DNA of 6,240 bases from Tannerella sp. (GTDB lineage: Bacteria > Bacteroidota > Bacteroidia > Bacteroidales > Tannerellaceae). Numbering within the stretch: position 1 is the stretch's first letter; every line of letters starts with the position of its first letter. The notes below the pieces were generated by a model. That model saw only the letters and a list, made by a program, of their open reading frames with translations. It made no database searches and had not been told where the DNA came from. The DNA lies in NCBI GenBank assembly GCA_031277235.1, contig JAITMT010000397.1, positions 1 through 6,240 on the forward strand. Direction: 5' to 3'. The position numbers were made by a program, and so were the translations under genes. Positions 1-5,364 of this stretch are shown in pieces.

Positions 1-14
1 TGCCATAAAAATCA

Positions 15-22
15 TATCTTTG
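15..22 (+). promoter_or_regulatory. TAnnTTTG -7 promoter element of ffh
   Basis: The octamer TATCTTTG matches the Bacteroidota -7 consensus TAnnTTTG and lies 21 bp before the ffh ATG, which would give a short leader of roughly 15 nt. The -33 element would fall left of the window edge and cannot be seen. The leader is A-rich with no obvious Shine-Dalgarno, which is normal in this phylum. The element is seen directly; promoter activity is inferred. Confidence 0.65.
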
Positions 23-43
23 TCCCCAAAATAGCGAAAAATT

Positions 44-1372
44 ATGTTTGAAAATCTGAGTGATAAACTTGAACGGTCGTTTAAATTGCTGAAGGGCGAG
101 GGGCGAATTACCGAACTGAATGTGGCTGAAACACTGAAAGAAGTGCGCCGGGCGTTGTTGGACGCCGACGTGAATTATAAGGTAGCCAAGACTTTCACGG
201 ATACCGTTAAGGAAAAAGCGCTGGGACAGAACGTCTTAACATCGGTGAAACCCAGCCAGTTGATGGTCAAAATCGTGCACGACGAACTGACGCTGTTGAT
301 GGGCGGCGAGACGGCGGATATTGACCTGAAAGGCTCTCCGGCAGTGATTTTGATGTCCGGCTTGCAAGGGTCGGGCAAGACCACTTTTTCGGGAAAACTT
401 GCCAACATGCTGAAAAGCAAACGGGGCAAAAATCCGTTGCTGGCGGCGTGCGACGTGTATCGTCCGGCGGCTATCGAGCAATTGAAAATACTGGGCGAGC
501 AGACCGGCATCCCCGTTTATTCGGAAGAAGACAATAAAAATCCGGTAGAAATAGCGAAACACGCTGTTGCAGAGGCTAAAAAGACAGGCAGAGACCTGGT
601 GATTGTTGATACTGCCGGTCGCCTTGCCATTGACGAGCAGATGATGCAGGAAATTGCGGCGATTAAAAAGGCGATAAACCCCGATGAAACCTTGTTTGTC
701 GTTGATTCCATGACCGGTCAGGACGCAGTGAATACGGCGAAGGAATTTAACGACCGCCTGAATTTCGACGGCGTGGTACTGACCAAACTCGACGGCGATA
801 CGCGCGGCGGTGCGGCGCTGTCCATCAGAACGGTTGTTACCAAGCCGATTAAGTTTGTCGGAACGGGTGAAAAAATGGATGCGCTGGACGTGTTTCATCC
901 TTCGCGCATGGCAGACCGCATTCTCGGCATGGGCGACATCGTTTCGCTCGTCGAAAAGGCACAGGAACAGTTTGACGAGGAAGAGGCAAAACGCCTGCAA
1001 AAGCGGCTGGCAAAAGATCAGTTCGACTTCAATGATTTCATGGGGCAAATCCGGCAAATCAAGAAAATGGGAAATCTGAAAGATCTTGCCTCGATGATTC
1101 CGGGCGTGGGTAAAATGATGAAAGATATTGATATCAAGGATGATTCGTTCAAAAATATCGAAGCCATCATTTCTTCCATGACGCCGAAAGAACGCTCTAC
1201 GCCGGTCATTTTGAACGGCTCGCGCCGCTTGCGGATCGCCAAGGGCAGCGGTACGACGGTGCAGGAGGTCAACAATCTCATCAAGCAATTCGACCAGACC
1301 CGCAAAATGATGAAAATGATTACCACCACGAAAGGCGGCGACAAACGGACGCCGATGCTTAAAAGACGGTAA
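44..1372 (+). CDS. ffh: Signal recognition particle protein Ffh (SRP54 GTPase)
   Basis: Ffh binds 4.5S RNA and the signal sequences of nascent chains and, with the receptor FtsY, delivers ribosomes to the inner membrane. The 442-residue length is typical. The N-terminal helical domain occupies about residues 1-95. The GTPase domain follows, with a P-loop at 106-114 (GLQGSGKTT), the SRP-specific DVYRPAAIEQL at 137-147, DTAGR at 189-193, TKLD at 247-250 and a GTGE loop at 273-276. The methionine-rich M domain runs from about 300 to the end and carries the RNA-binding signature RIAKGSG at 397-403 and a KMMKM stretch at 421-425. The start MFENLSDKLERSF is the canonical family start. A TAnnTTTG element lies just upstream, and folD follows on the same strand. 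No defect is visible. Confidence 0.98.
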   Translation: MFENLSDKLERSFKLLKGEGRITELNVAETLKEVRRALLDADVNYKVAKTFTDTVKEKALGQNVLTSVKPSQLMVKIVHDELTLLMGGETADIDLKGSPAVILMSGLQGSGKTTFSGKLANMLKSKRGKNPLLAACDVYRPAAIEQLKILGEQTGIPVYSEEDNKNPVEIAKHAVAEAKKTGRDLVIVDTAGRLAIDEQMMQEIAAIKKAINPDETLFVVDSMTGQDAVNTAKEFNDRLNFDGVVLTKLDGDTRGGAALSIRTVVTKPIKFVGTGEKMDALDVFHPSRMADRILGMGDIVSLVEKAQEQFDEEEAKRLQKRLAKDQFDFNDFMGQIRQIKKMGNLKDLASMIPGVGKMMKDIDIKDDSFKNIEAIISSMTPKERSTPVILNGSRRLRIAKGSGTTVQEVNNLIKQFDQTRKMMKMITTTKGGDKRTPMLKRR

Positions 1373-1433
1373 AAGCCCCCCTGAATCCACCGGGGAGTGG
1401 AACAGGGAGGATACTGATAAAGCGCGAAAATCA

Positions 1434-1465
1434 TCAAATTTTCAAATTCTCAAAACTTCAAATAA
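1434..1465 (+). repeat. Four tandem 8-bp units (TCAAAnnn) in the folD leader
   Basis: Four consecutive octamers, TCAAATTT, TCAAATTC, TCAAAACT and TCAAATAA, run head to tail and end 6 bp before the first folD ATG. The first five bases (TCAAA) are invariant and the last three vary. The array occupies the place where the ribosome would bind the folD leader and keeps that region A/T-rich and unstructured. The repeat is seen directly; any effect on folD expression is inference. Confidence 0.7.
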
Positions 1466-1471
1466 AAAAAC

Positions 1472-2368
1472 ATGGAAACGGAAGGAAGCAAGATCATGGA
1501 CGGTAAAGCCGTTGCGGGACAAATAAGGAAAGAAATTTCGGAAGAAATCGAACAAATCAAAAAAACCGGCGGCAAACAGCCCCATTTAGCGGCTATTTTG
1601 GTCGGGCACGACGGCGGCAGCGAGACATACGTGGCGGCGAAAGTGCATACCTGTGAGGAACTTGGCTTCAAATCGTCGCTCATTCGCTATGAAGACGACG
1701 TGACGGAAGAGGAACTGCTGAGAAAAGTGGAAGAACTGAATCAGGACGCTGATGTTGACGGCTTTATCGTGCAGTTGCCTTTGCCGAGACACATTTCGTC
1801 GCAACATGTTATTGACGCGATTGATTACCGGAAGGATGTGGACGGTTTTCATCCGATCAACGTCGGACGCTTGTCGCTGGGGCTTCCGTGTTTCAAATCG
1901 GCAACTCCCGCCGGAATCCTGGAACTGCTTAAATATTACAATATCAAGACAAAAGGAAAACATTGCGTGGTTTTGGGACGCAGTAATATCGTCGGTAAAC
2001 CGCTGGCGCTGTTGATGATGCAGAAATCCTATCCGGGAGACTGCACGGTTACGGTTTGTCACAGCCGCACGGAAAATATCCGGGAGATCTGTTTGCAGGG
2101 GGATATTCTGATTGCCGCGCTCGGTACGCCCGAATTTGTGAAGGGCGACATGGTGAAGGAAGGCGCGGTCGTGATAGACGTAGGCACGACGCGGATGCCG
2201 AGCAGCATTACCAAGTCGGGTTACAAACTGAAAGGCGACGTCGCGTTCAACGAAGTGGAGCCCAAGTGCAGTTATATCACTCCCGTTCCGGGCGGCGTCG
2301 GTCCGATGACGATCGTTTCTCTAATGAAAAATACGCTGCTTGCAGCTAAAAAAGAGATTTATCCGTAG
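1472..2368 (+). CDS. folD: Bifunctional methylenetetrahydrofolate dehydrogenase/cyclohydrolase FolD
   Basis: FolD is a cytosolic enzyme that oxidises 5,10-methylene-THF to methenyl-THF with NADP+ and hydrolyses it to 10-formyl-THF for purine and formyl-Met synthesis. Its 298 residues fit the family. The catalytic signature Y53-x3-K57 sits in ETYVAAKVHTCEELG, followed by VDGFIVQLPLP at 95-105 (Q101, P103) and KDVDGFHPINVGRL at 121-134. The Rossmann NADP site is VVLGRSNIVGKPLALL at 166-181. GDILIAALGTPEF lies at 210-222 and the C-terminal signature TPVPGGVGPMT at 270-280. An in-frame ATG at 1496 would give a protein eight residues shorter, with an AGGAAG-like site before it. I kept 1472 because the later start leaves only one residue before DGK, fewer than family members usually have. 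No promoter element is visible in the 99-bp gap, so readthrough from ffh is likely. Confidence 0.97.
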   Translation: METEGSKIMDGKAVAGQIRKEISEEIEQIKKTGGKQPHLAAILVGHDGGSETYVAAKVHTCEELGFKSSLIRYEDDVTEEELLRKVEELNQDADVDGFIVQLPLPRHISSQHVIDAIDYRKDVDGFHPINVGRLSLGLPCFKSATPAGILELLKYYNIKTKGKHCVVLGRSNIVGKPLALLMMQKSYPGDCTVTVCHSRTENIREICLQGDILIAALGTPEFVKGDMVKEGAVVIDVGTTRMPSSITKSGYKLKGDVAFNEVEPKCSYITPVPGGVGPMTIVSLMKNTLLAAKKEIYP

Positions 2369-2429
2369 GCGATTTTGAATGCGGATTGCATAGAAAACAG
2401 AAATTCTTGACGGATTTTCAAGGACACAC

Positions 2430-2483
2430 CGCAATTCGGATAATCACTTTCTTTCCAATTGCGCAAACCGCCGGTTGTGTGCG
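2430..2483. terminator. Inverted repeats between the convergent folD and toxin genes; candidate terminator
   Basis: Two adjacent stems occupy the gap between the convergent folD and toxin genes. The first pairs CGCAATT at 2430-2436 with AATTGCG at 2457-2463, extended by GGA/TCC after a one-base bulge. The second, 2462-2483, pairs CGCA-AACC with GGTT-(GTG)-TGCG around a 3-nt loop and is followed on the plus strand by ACTTTTC. They share bases, so they would be alternative folds. The place suits a two-way terminator, but there is no clean U-tract, so the role is uncertain. The second stem also resembles the hairpin at 4615-4637. Confidence 0.4.
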
Positions 2484-2521
2484 ACTTTTCACTATTCCCG
2501 TTTCTTTCGATAGTACTACTT

Positions 2522-2800
2522 TTATTCAAAAATTTCCGAATGTGTATTTGTGCGTACAAGCAACAATACCAATTCGTTTTTATTTTTTTGATAAACGAGC
2601 AACCAATCGGGTCTTACGTGACATTCCCGATATGCTGCATATTTTCCTTTCAGTTGGTGGTCTTGGTATTTTTCGGGCAAAGGATTGTTATTTGCAGACA
2701 ACAAATCAACAACTACGCTTATTTCATCAACGAGTTTTTTATCAGACACAATGCGTTTGAAATCTTTCCTGAACTTTTTGGTAGGTTTGACTTTATACAT
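2522..2800 (-). CDS. YafQ/RelE-family mRNA interferase toxin
   Basis: This predicted type II toxin is a small basic RNase that cleaves mRNA in the ribosomal A site. The 92 residues align by eye with E. coli YafQ along most of their length. They keep the block LPEKYQDHQLKGKYAAYREC, then HVRPDWLLVYQ and the C-terminal RTNTHSEIF. The residues known to be catalytic in YafQ all have counterparts here: H48, H61, D65, W66 and H87, with F91 near the end. The start codon lies inside the last codons of the upstream antitoxin gene (8-bp overlap), the standard antitoxin-first arrangement that couples translation. The reading frame is intact, so the toxin is probably functional. The name yafQ is not assigned because the antitoxin is not clearly DinJ. 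Confidence 0.9.
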   Translation of the reverse strand: MYKVKPTKKFRKDFKRIVSDKKLVDEISVVVDLLSANNNPLPEKYQDHQLKGKYAAYRECHVRPDWLLVYQKNKNELVLLLVRTNTHSEIFE

Positions 2801-3020
2801 GACCTAATTCTGTATAAACCGATTTCTTGAACTCGTCAAAATTTTCATATGTTTCTACCCGTCCCATTTTTATATCCTCGATGGCTTCGTCAAGTCCATT
2901 CTTTTTGGGTTTGACTTTATAATCGTAGTCAATTTTTACACCCTTAATTGCAGACATCAATTCTATTGCCTGTGCAGCCATCTTATTTTTCTTGTTATAA
3001 CTTACTAATACTGTGCACAT
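2793..3020 (-). CDS. Antitoxin of the YafQ/RelE-type module
   Basis: This 75-residue protein is encoded directly upstream of the toxin and overlaps it by 8 bp, so it is the predicted cognate antitoxin. Residues 42-54 (GLDEAIEDIKMGR) followed by a short acidic/aromatic tail up to FDEF at 61-64 match the C-terminal toxin-wrapping segment common in RelB-like antitoxins (the ALEDIKAGRV pattern). The N-terminal half (TVLVSYNKKNKMAAQAIELM) has a beta strand followed by a helix. It is not an obvious ribbon-helix-helix of the DinJ kind, so whether it binds its own promoter is unclear. Its TAnnTTTG element lies 41 bp upstream. The call rests on context plus the tail motif; the exact antitoxin family was not recognised. 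Confidence 0.8.
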   Translation of the reverse strand: MCTVLVSYNKKNKMAAQAIELMSAIKGVKIDYDYKVKPKKNGLDEAIEDIKMGRVETYENFDEFKKSVYTELGHV

Positions 3021-3060
3021 AATATTTTATTTTAAATGATTATCCAACTTTTTACATTTG

Positions 3061-3068
3061 CAAAGATA
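3061..3068 (-). promoter_or_regulatory. TAnnTTTG -7 element of the toxin-antitoxin operon
   Basis: On the minus strand this reads TATCTTTG, identical to the element before ffh, and lies 41 bp before the antitoxin ATG. An A9 run (T9 at 3072-3080 on the plus strand) begins four bases upstream of it. I see no TTTG at the normal -33 distance. Promoter function is inferred from the motif and its position. Confidence 0.6.
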
Positions 3069-3091
3069 TGATTTTTTTTTGAATTTTCCCT

Positions 3092-3231
3092 GTCCCTGCG
3101 GATTTGCAATCCGCAGGATTTTATTATCGGGATTTACAATCCCCTTATTTTCATTTTATACATCATATTCTTTATTTTTTAGCGGATTGCAAATCCTGGT
3201 ATTATTTAGCAACGGGTTACAAATCCGTTGC
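3092..3231. repeat. Palindromic intergenic repeat, copy 1 (compound, four palindromic units)
   Basis: This is the longest of three related non-coding repeats. It holds four short palindromes built on GGATTTGCAATCC or its reverse complement. The first, 3095-3117, is a perfect 10-bp stem around TGC. The second, 3129-3143, pairs GGGATT with AATCCC around TAC. The third is 3182-3196 (GCGGATTGCAAATCC), and the fourth is at 3209-3231, where GCAACGG pairs with CCGTTGC. The 15 bases 3100-3114 are an exact reverse complement of 3182-3196, so the element can also fold end to end. The arms enclose an AT-rich core with TATACATCATAT. It lies between the 3' end of the hydrolase gene and the toxin-antitoxin promoter. 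The layout resembles REP/BIME or MITE elements; the mobility mechanism is inferred. Confidence 0.8.
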
Positions 3232-3243
3232 GACACTAAGGCT

Positions 3244-3915
3244 TCACGTTACTTTCTCTAAAAATTTTTCTAACGATGTCCAATACGTTTCGTGTCCGCC
3301 GACTTCTTTCCAAAGTGTTTTTGAGCCGTGAAAGCCGTCCGATGTCGGAATGAAACGGGTTAGCAATGTTGGATTTACGTTTTTTGTCAGGTCTGCCACT
3401 TGTTGGATTTCTGCTTTTGGCGAGGTAACGTAAGTCGGCTTGTCAATGTTTTTGATTTCGCTCGCAAGGTTTACGCCTTTCAAGTATTCGCCCGGACTGT
3501 ATGCAATAGTCGCTTTTATTTTGTCCGTCTGCGTAGAAACCAAAAGCGCCAACGAAGCCGAATATGAACTTCCGAAAAGTATGATTTTGTTTTTGTCGTT
3601 CAGTTCGTAAGCGTAGTCAATCGCGGCTTCAATATCCGGTTTTGCGTCTAAATAGCCTGTCGGAAGTCCTTTGACTTTAGCTCTGTCTTTGGTTTCGTTG
3701 GTTTCGCCAAACACTTTCATTCCCGAACGTTGGTCAATGGCTAAACAGGAATAGCCTAAATCATTCAATTTCGGCGCGGTTTCCCGATATTCCGCACGGT
3801 TGCAATGCGAACGATGACAGAGCAAAATAAAACCTTTCGGTTTGTCCGCTTCGTAAAAGTCAGCCGTCATTTTAAGTCCGTCTTTTGAGTTAAAATTTAC
3901 TTTTTTGTAGGTCAT
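3244..3915 (-). CDS. Alpha/beta hydrolase (dienelactone-hydrolase-like), probably cytosolic
   Basis: This 223-residue protein is a predicted serine hydrolase with an alpha/beta fold; the substrate is unknown. The oxyanion-side loop is LLCHRSHCNRAEY at 31-43, followed by GYSCLAIDQRSG at 54-65. The nucleophile elbow is FGSSYSA at 114-120, with Ser117 as likely nucleophile. It reads G-x-S-x-S, with Ser119 where the last Gly of the usual GxSxG would be. E169 after the strand PTYVTSP is a candidate acid, and H196 in GFHGSKTLW is the likely catalytic histidine. No signal peptide is seen. It follows the effector-binding gene by 22 bp, so the two are probably cotranscribed. Parts of the gene look noticeably more GC-rich than its operon partner. 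The fold call is firm, the reaction is open: esterase, lactonase or peptidase are all possible. Confidence 0.85.
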   Translation of the reverse strand: MTYKKVNFNSKDGLKMTADFYEADKPKGFILLCHRSHCNRAEYRETAPKLNDLGYSCLAIDQRSGMKVFGETNETKDRAKVKGLPTGYLDAKPDIEAAIDYAYELNDKNKIILFGSSYSASLALLVSTQTDKIKATIAYSPGEYLKGVNLASEIKNIDKPTYVTSPKAEIQQVADLTKNVNPTLLTRFIPTSDGFHGSKTLWKEVGGHETYWTSLEKFLEKVT

Positions 3916-3937
3916 TTTTCTTTTGTTGTTAATGCGT

Positions 3938-4396
3938 TCATTTCACGGATACAAAAATATCAACTTCTGCATTTTCGGGATTTTGTGCTTTGTCGCCATA
4001 CACTTCAAAATCGGCTGTATAAGTTCTGTCCAAATCAGAATTCCAAATTTTTGTCCATTCATTAAAAACCATTCCTTGCAAAATATTTCCTTTTGCAATG
4101 TGCTTTACATAATCGGCTTTATCAAAAGTTTTGCCAATCATTCCGCTTGGAACAGTGTCTAAATTTTCAACTTTACAACCCAAAATAGTTGTGTAAGGTT
4201 TTGTATAATCTTTTTCGTAATCGGTGTAAATACAATAAACGGAATTATCAATTTTATTGGAGATTTGCTTTGCAATTTCTTCGGTCATAAATCTGTTCCA
4301 AAGCGCAGGAATGTCCTGTGTCGCTTGTCCGTTCTCGTTTGTGGTTCTTACCGAAATTCCGATTACATGAAAAGGTTCAATTTTTATTTTGTCCAT
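3938..4396 (-). CDS. GyrI/YdeE-like effector-binding domain protein
   Basis: The 152 residues form a stand-alone GyrI-like (AraC effector-binding, SHV2-type) domain, a fold that holds small hydrophobic or cationic molecules in a cleft. Visible hallmarks are the N-terminal strand KIEPFHVIGISVRTTN (4-20), ALWNRF at 31-36 and the YCIYTDYEKDYTKPYTTILGC block at 54-74. The C-terminal half has FNEWTKIWNSDLDRTYTADFEVY at 111-133, with E131 at the position of the ligand-binding glutamate of the family. There is no helix-turn-helix, so it is not a complete AraC/MerR regulator; it resembles YdeE and integron-cassette effector-binding proteins. Known relatives act as drug-binding proteins or, in some cases, as hydrolases of cyclopropane-containing compounds. 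It is the first gene of a two-gene operon with the hydrolase, under a TAnnTTTG element. Its ligand cannot be read from the sequence. Confidence 0.85.
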   Translation of the reverse strand: MDKIKIEPFHVIGISVRTTNENGQATQDIPALWNRFMTEEIAKQISNKIDNSVYCIYTDYEKDYTKPYTTILGCKVENLDTVPSGMIGKTFDKADYVKHIAKGNILQGMVFNEWTKIWNSDLDRTYTADFEVYGDKAQNPENAEVDIFVSVK

Positions 4397-4447
4397 TTCT
4401 TTGAGTTTTTTGTGTCCTTTCGGACGGTTAATATTTTATTTTGGCTG

Positions 4448-4455
4448 CAAAGGTA
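4448..4455 (-). promoter_or_regulatory. TAnnTTTG -7 element of the effector-binding/hydrolase operon
   Basis: On the minus strand this reads TACCTTTG, 52 bp before the ATG of the GyrI-like gene. A T5 run (4460-4464) and a T8 run (4477-4484) on the plus strand lie upstream of it. No -33 TTTG is seen at the usual spacing. Promoter activity is inferred. Confidence 0.6.
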
Positions 4456-4499
4456 GAAATTTTTGGTGGAGTTTTGTTTTTTTTCCTCTTAAAAACTCG

Positions 4500-4593
4500 T
4501 TCCTGCAGATTTACAATCCCCTGATTTCCATTCTTATACATCATATTCTTTATTTTTTGGGCGGATTGCAAATCCTATATTATTTAGCAACGG
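4500..4593. repeat. Palindromic intergenic repeat, copy 2
   Basis: The left arm GATTTACAATCCC (4508-4520) and right arm GCGGATTGCAAATCC (4561-4575) flank the same core as the other copies (TATACATCATAT then a T-rich run). It also shares with copy 1 the 16-base tail TATTATTTAGCAACGG (4578-4593, matching 3200-3215), so copies 1 and 2 are closest to each other. Its left arm is the most degraded: CTGCAGAT instead of CTGCGGAT. It lies between the GyrI-like operon promoter and the 3' end of the DUF2442 gene. Confidence 0.8.
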
Positions 4594-4614
4594 ACGAGCC
4601 ATACCCCCAATTTT

Positions 4615-4637
4615 GCGCCAAACCACCGGTTAGGTGC
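4615..4637. repeat. 23-nt near-perfect hairpin downstream of the DUF2442 gene
   Basis: GCGCCAAACC and GGTTAGGTGC flank a 3-nt ACC loop; eight of ten stem positions pair. It begins 13 nt after the DUF2442 stop codon on the minus strand. A related sequence lies at 2461-2482, downstream of the toxin gene (19 matching bases with one gap). There is no U-tract after it, so it is not a standard intrinsic terminator, although it could stabilise the 3' end of the transcript. Confidence 0.5.
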
Positions 4638-4650
4638 TGGTATTTGTCAT

Positions 4651-4914
4651 TTATTTTGGACTTATACCTTTATATAAGTCCCACAAATCGAAAATTAAAT
4701 CCCAATTTTTACCCCACACAATATTATTTCGTTCAATCTTAAATTGTTTGAATTTTTTCAAATCCCGATATTTGTCATATTGAGGGTGCGGATGTTTATA
4801 TAAAAATTCTCCAAAATCAATTTGCTGAACAACACCATCGTCAAATAACAATTCAACTACATAATCATTAATATAGTTGGCATTAATAAGTTTTATAATT
4901 TTAAAATTACTCAT
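4651..4914 (-). CDS. DUF2442 family protein
   Basis: This is an 87-residue protein of unknown function. It matches the DUF2442 pattern: an N-terminal strand region, FDDGVVQQIDF at 24-34, and the C-terminal FKIERNNIVWGKNWDL at 58-73, where family members usually read like a turn plus IVW-x-N-x-D. The start ATG overlaps the stop of the upstream DUF4160 gene (ATGA), so the two are translationally coupled. It starts directly after an A8 run that is discussed as a possible frameshift site. DUF2442 genes are often found in pairs with DUF4160 genes in accessory regions (from memory, not checked). The arrangement resembles a toxin-antitoxin pair, but no activity can be assigned from the sequence. Confidence 0.8.
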   Translation of the reverse strand: MSNFKIIKLINANYINDYVVELLFDDGVVQQIDFGEFLYKHPHPQYDKYRDLKKFKQFKIERNNIVWGKNWDLIFDLWDLYKGISPK

Positions 4915-5336
4915 TTTTTTTCTTTTTTGAAAGTTGAAATTTGCTTTGATTGTTTTTTCTCGCCCGGATAGAAATGTTTGTTTAAATCGTTTATATGTTC
5001 AGTAAGTTTTTGGGTATCTACTGACATATTTTCTATCTTCTTAATTGTAACAGATTTAATTTCTTTGCCAAGAATGAAGAATTCAATCCATTTTGTTACG
5101 ATGTCAGCATAATAAACATGAATGAAATTTTTTACTATCGTTTGATTTTTTTCGCTAATTGGCAGAAAACCTTTCTTTTTTCTAATTTTGATTTCCGAAA
5201 GAAGCCCGTCTTTAATTACTAAATCGAAAACAGTTTGATTGTTGTTCTCGTCTATCACATGCACGTGAGGGGGCAAATGTTCTCCTCTTGCGACAAAGTA
5301 AAAAATCAATTTTAAATATCTATAAATCTGTGGCAT
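4911..5336 (-). CDS. DUF4160 family protein with a long lysine-rich C-terminal extension
   Basis: This is a 141-residue protein of unknown function. The N-terminal half carries the DUF4160 hallmark: a MPxI start, a short hydrophobic strand LIFYFVARGEH (10-20) and the block HLPPHVHV at 20-27. The histidines H20, H24 and H26 could bind metal or act in catalysis, which is inference. It continues with FDLVIKDG at 37-44 and a helix with W83. Residues from about 95 on are beyond the compact domain as I remember it and end in a strongly basic tail (EKKQSKQISTFKKEKK). The MPQIYRYL start fits the family and lies 20 bp from a TAnnTTTG element, leaving a leader of about 14 nt. It is the first gene of the DUF4160-DUF2442 pair. 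Confidence 0.8.
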   Translation of the reverse strand: MPQIYRYLKLIFYFVARGEHLPPHVHVIDENNNQTVFDLVIKDGLLSEIKIRKKKGFLPISEKNQTIVKNFIHVYYADIVTKWIEFFILGKEIKSVTIKKIENMSVDTQKLTEHINDLNKHFYPGEKKQSKQISTFKKEKK

Positions 5337-5356
5337 AAATACTATTTAATAAAATG

Positions 5357-5364
5357 CAAAGGTA
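5357..5364 (-). promoter_or_regulatory. TAnnTTTG -7 element of the DUF4160-DUF2442 operon
   Basis: On the minus strand this reads TACCTTTG, 20 bp before the DUF4160 ATG. An A8 run (T8 at 5368-5375 on the plus strand) starts four bases upstream, the same spacing as in the toxin-antitoxin promoter. A TTTG at 5394-5397 is about 8 bp too far away for a standard -33 element. The rest of the 256-bp gap to the next gene holds repeat copy 3 and otherwise nothing I recognise. Confidence 0.65.

Noticed and set aside
236..1390. Long open frame antisense to ffh (384 codons)
   Set aside because: It lies entirely opposite a well-conserved ffh, its translation has no recognisable domain and is rich in His/Arg/Phe as expected for a complementary-frame shadow.
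1374..1402. C-rich/G-rich stretch after ffh as an intrinsic terminator
   Set aside because: Only a 4-bp CCCC/GGGG stem with a long loop can form and no U-tract follows; folD continues in the same direction.
2381..2390. GCGGATTGCA after folD as a fourth copy of the palindromic repeat
   Set aside because: Only ten bases match the right arm, the AATCC half and the AT-rich core are missing, so it may be a remnant but cannot be told from chance.
2386..2830. Two plus-strand open frames across the toxin-antitoxin genes
   Set aside because: They run antisense to a toxin with full catalytic motifs, have no recognisable domains, and are rich in Phe/Ile/Tyr/Cys, as expected from the AT-rich opposite strand.
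3058..3331. Plus-strand open frames through repeat copy 1
   Set aside because: They consist of translated repeat and poly-T sequence and overlap the hydrolase gene antisense; the same residues recur in the frame across copy 2 only because of the repeat.
4629..4635. GTTAGGT resembling the core site of an integron attC, next to a GyrI-like gene of a type known from integron cassettes
   Set aside because: No matching RYYYAAC partner with attC spacing is present, no similar site flanks the other modules with that architecture, and no integron integrase is in the window.
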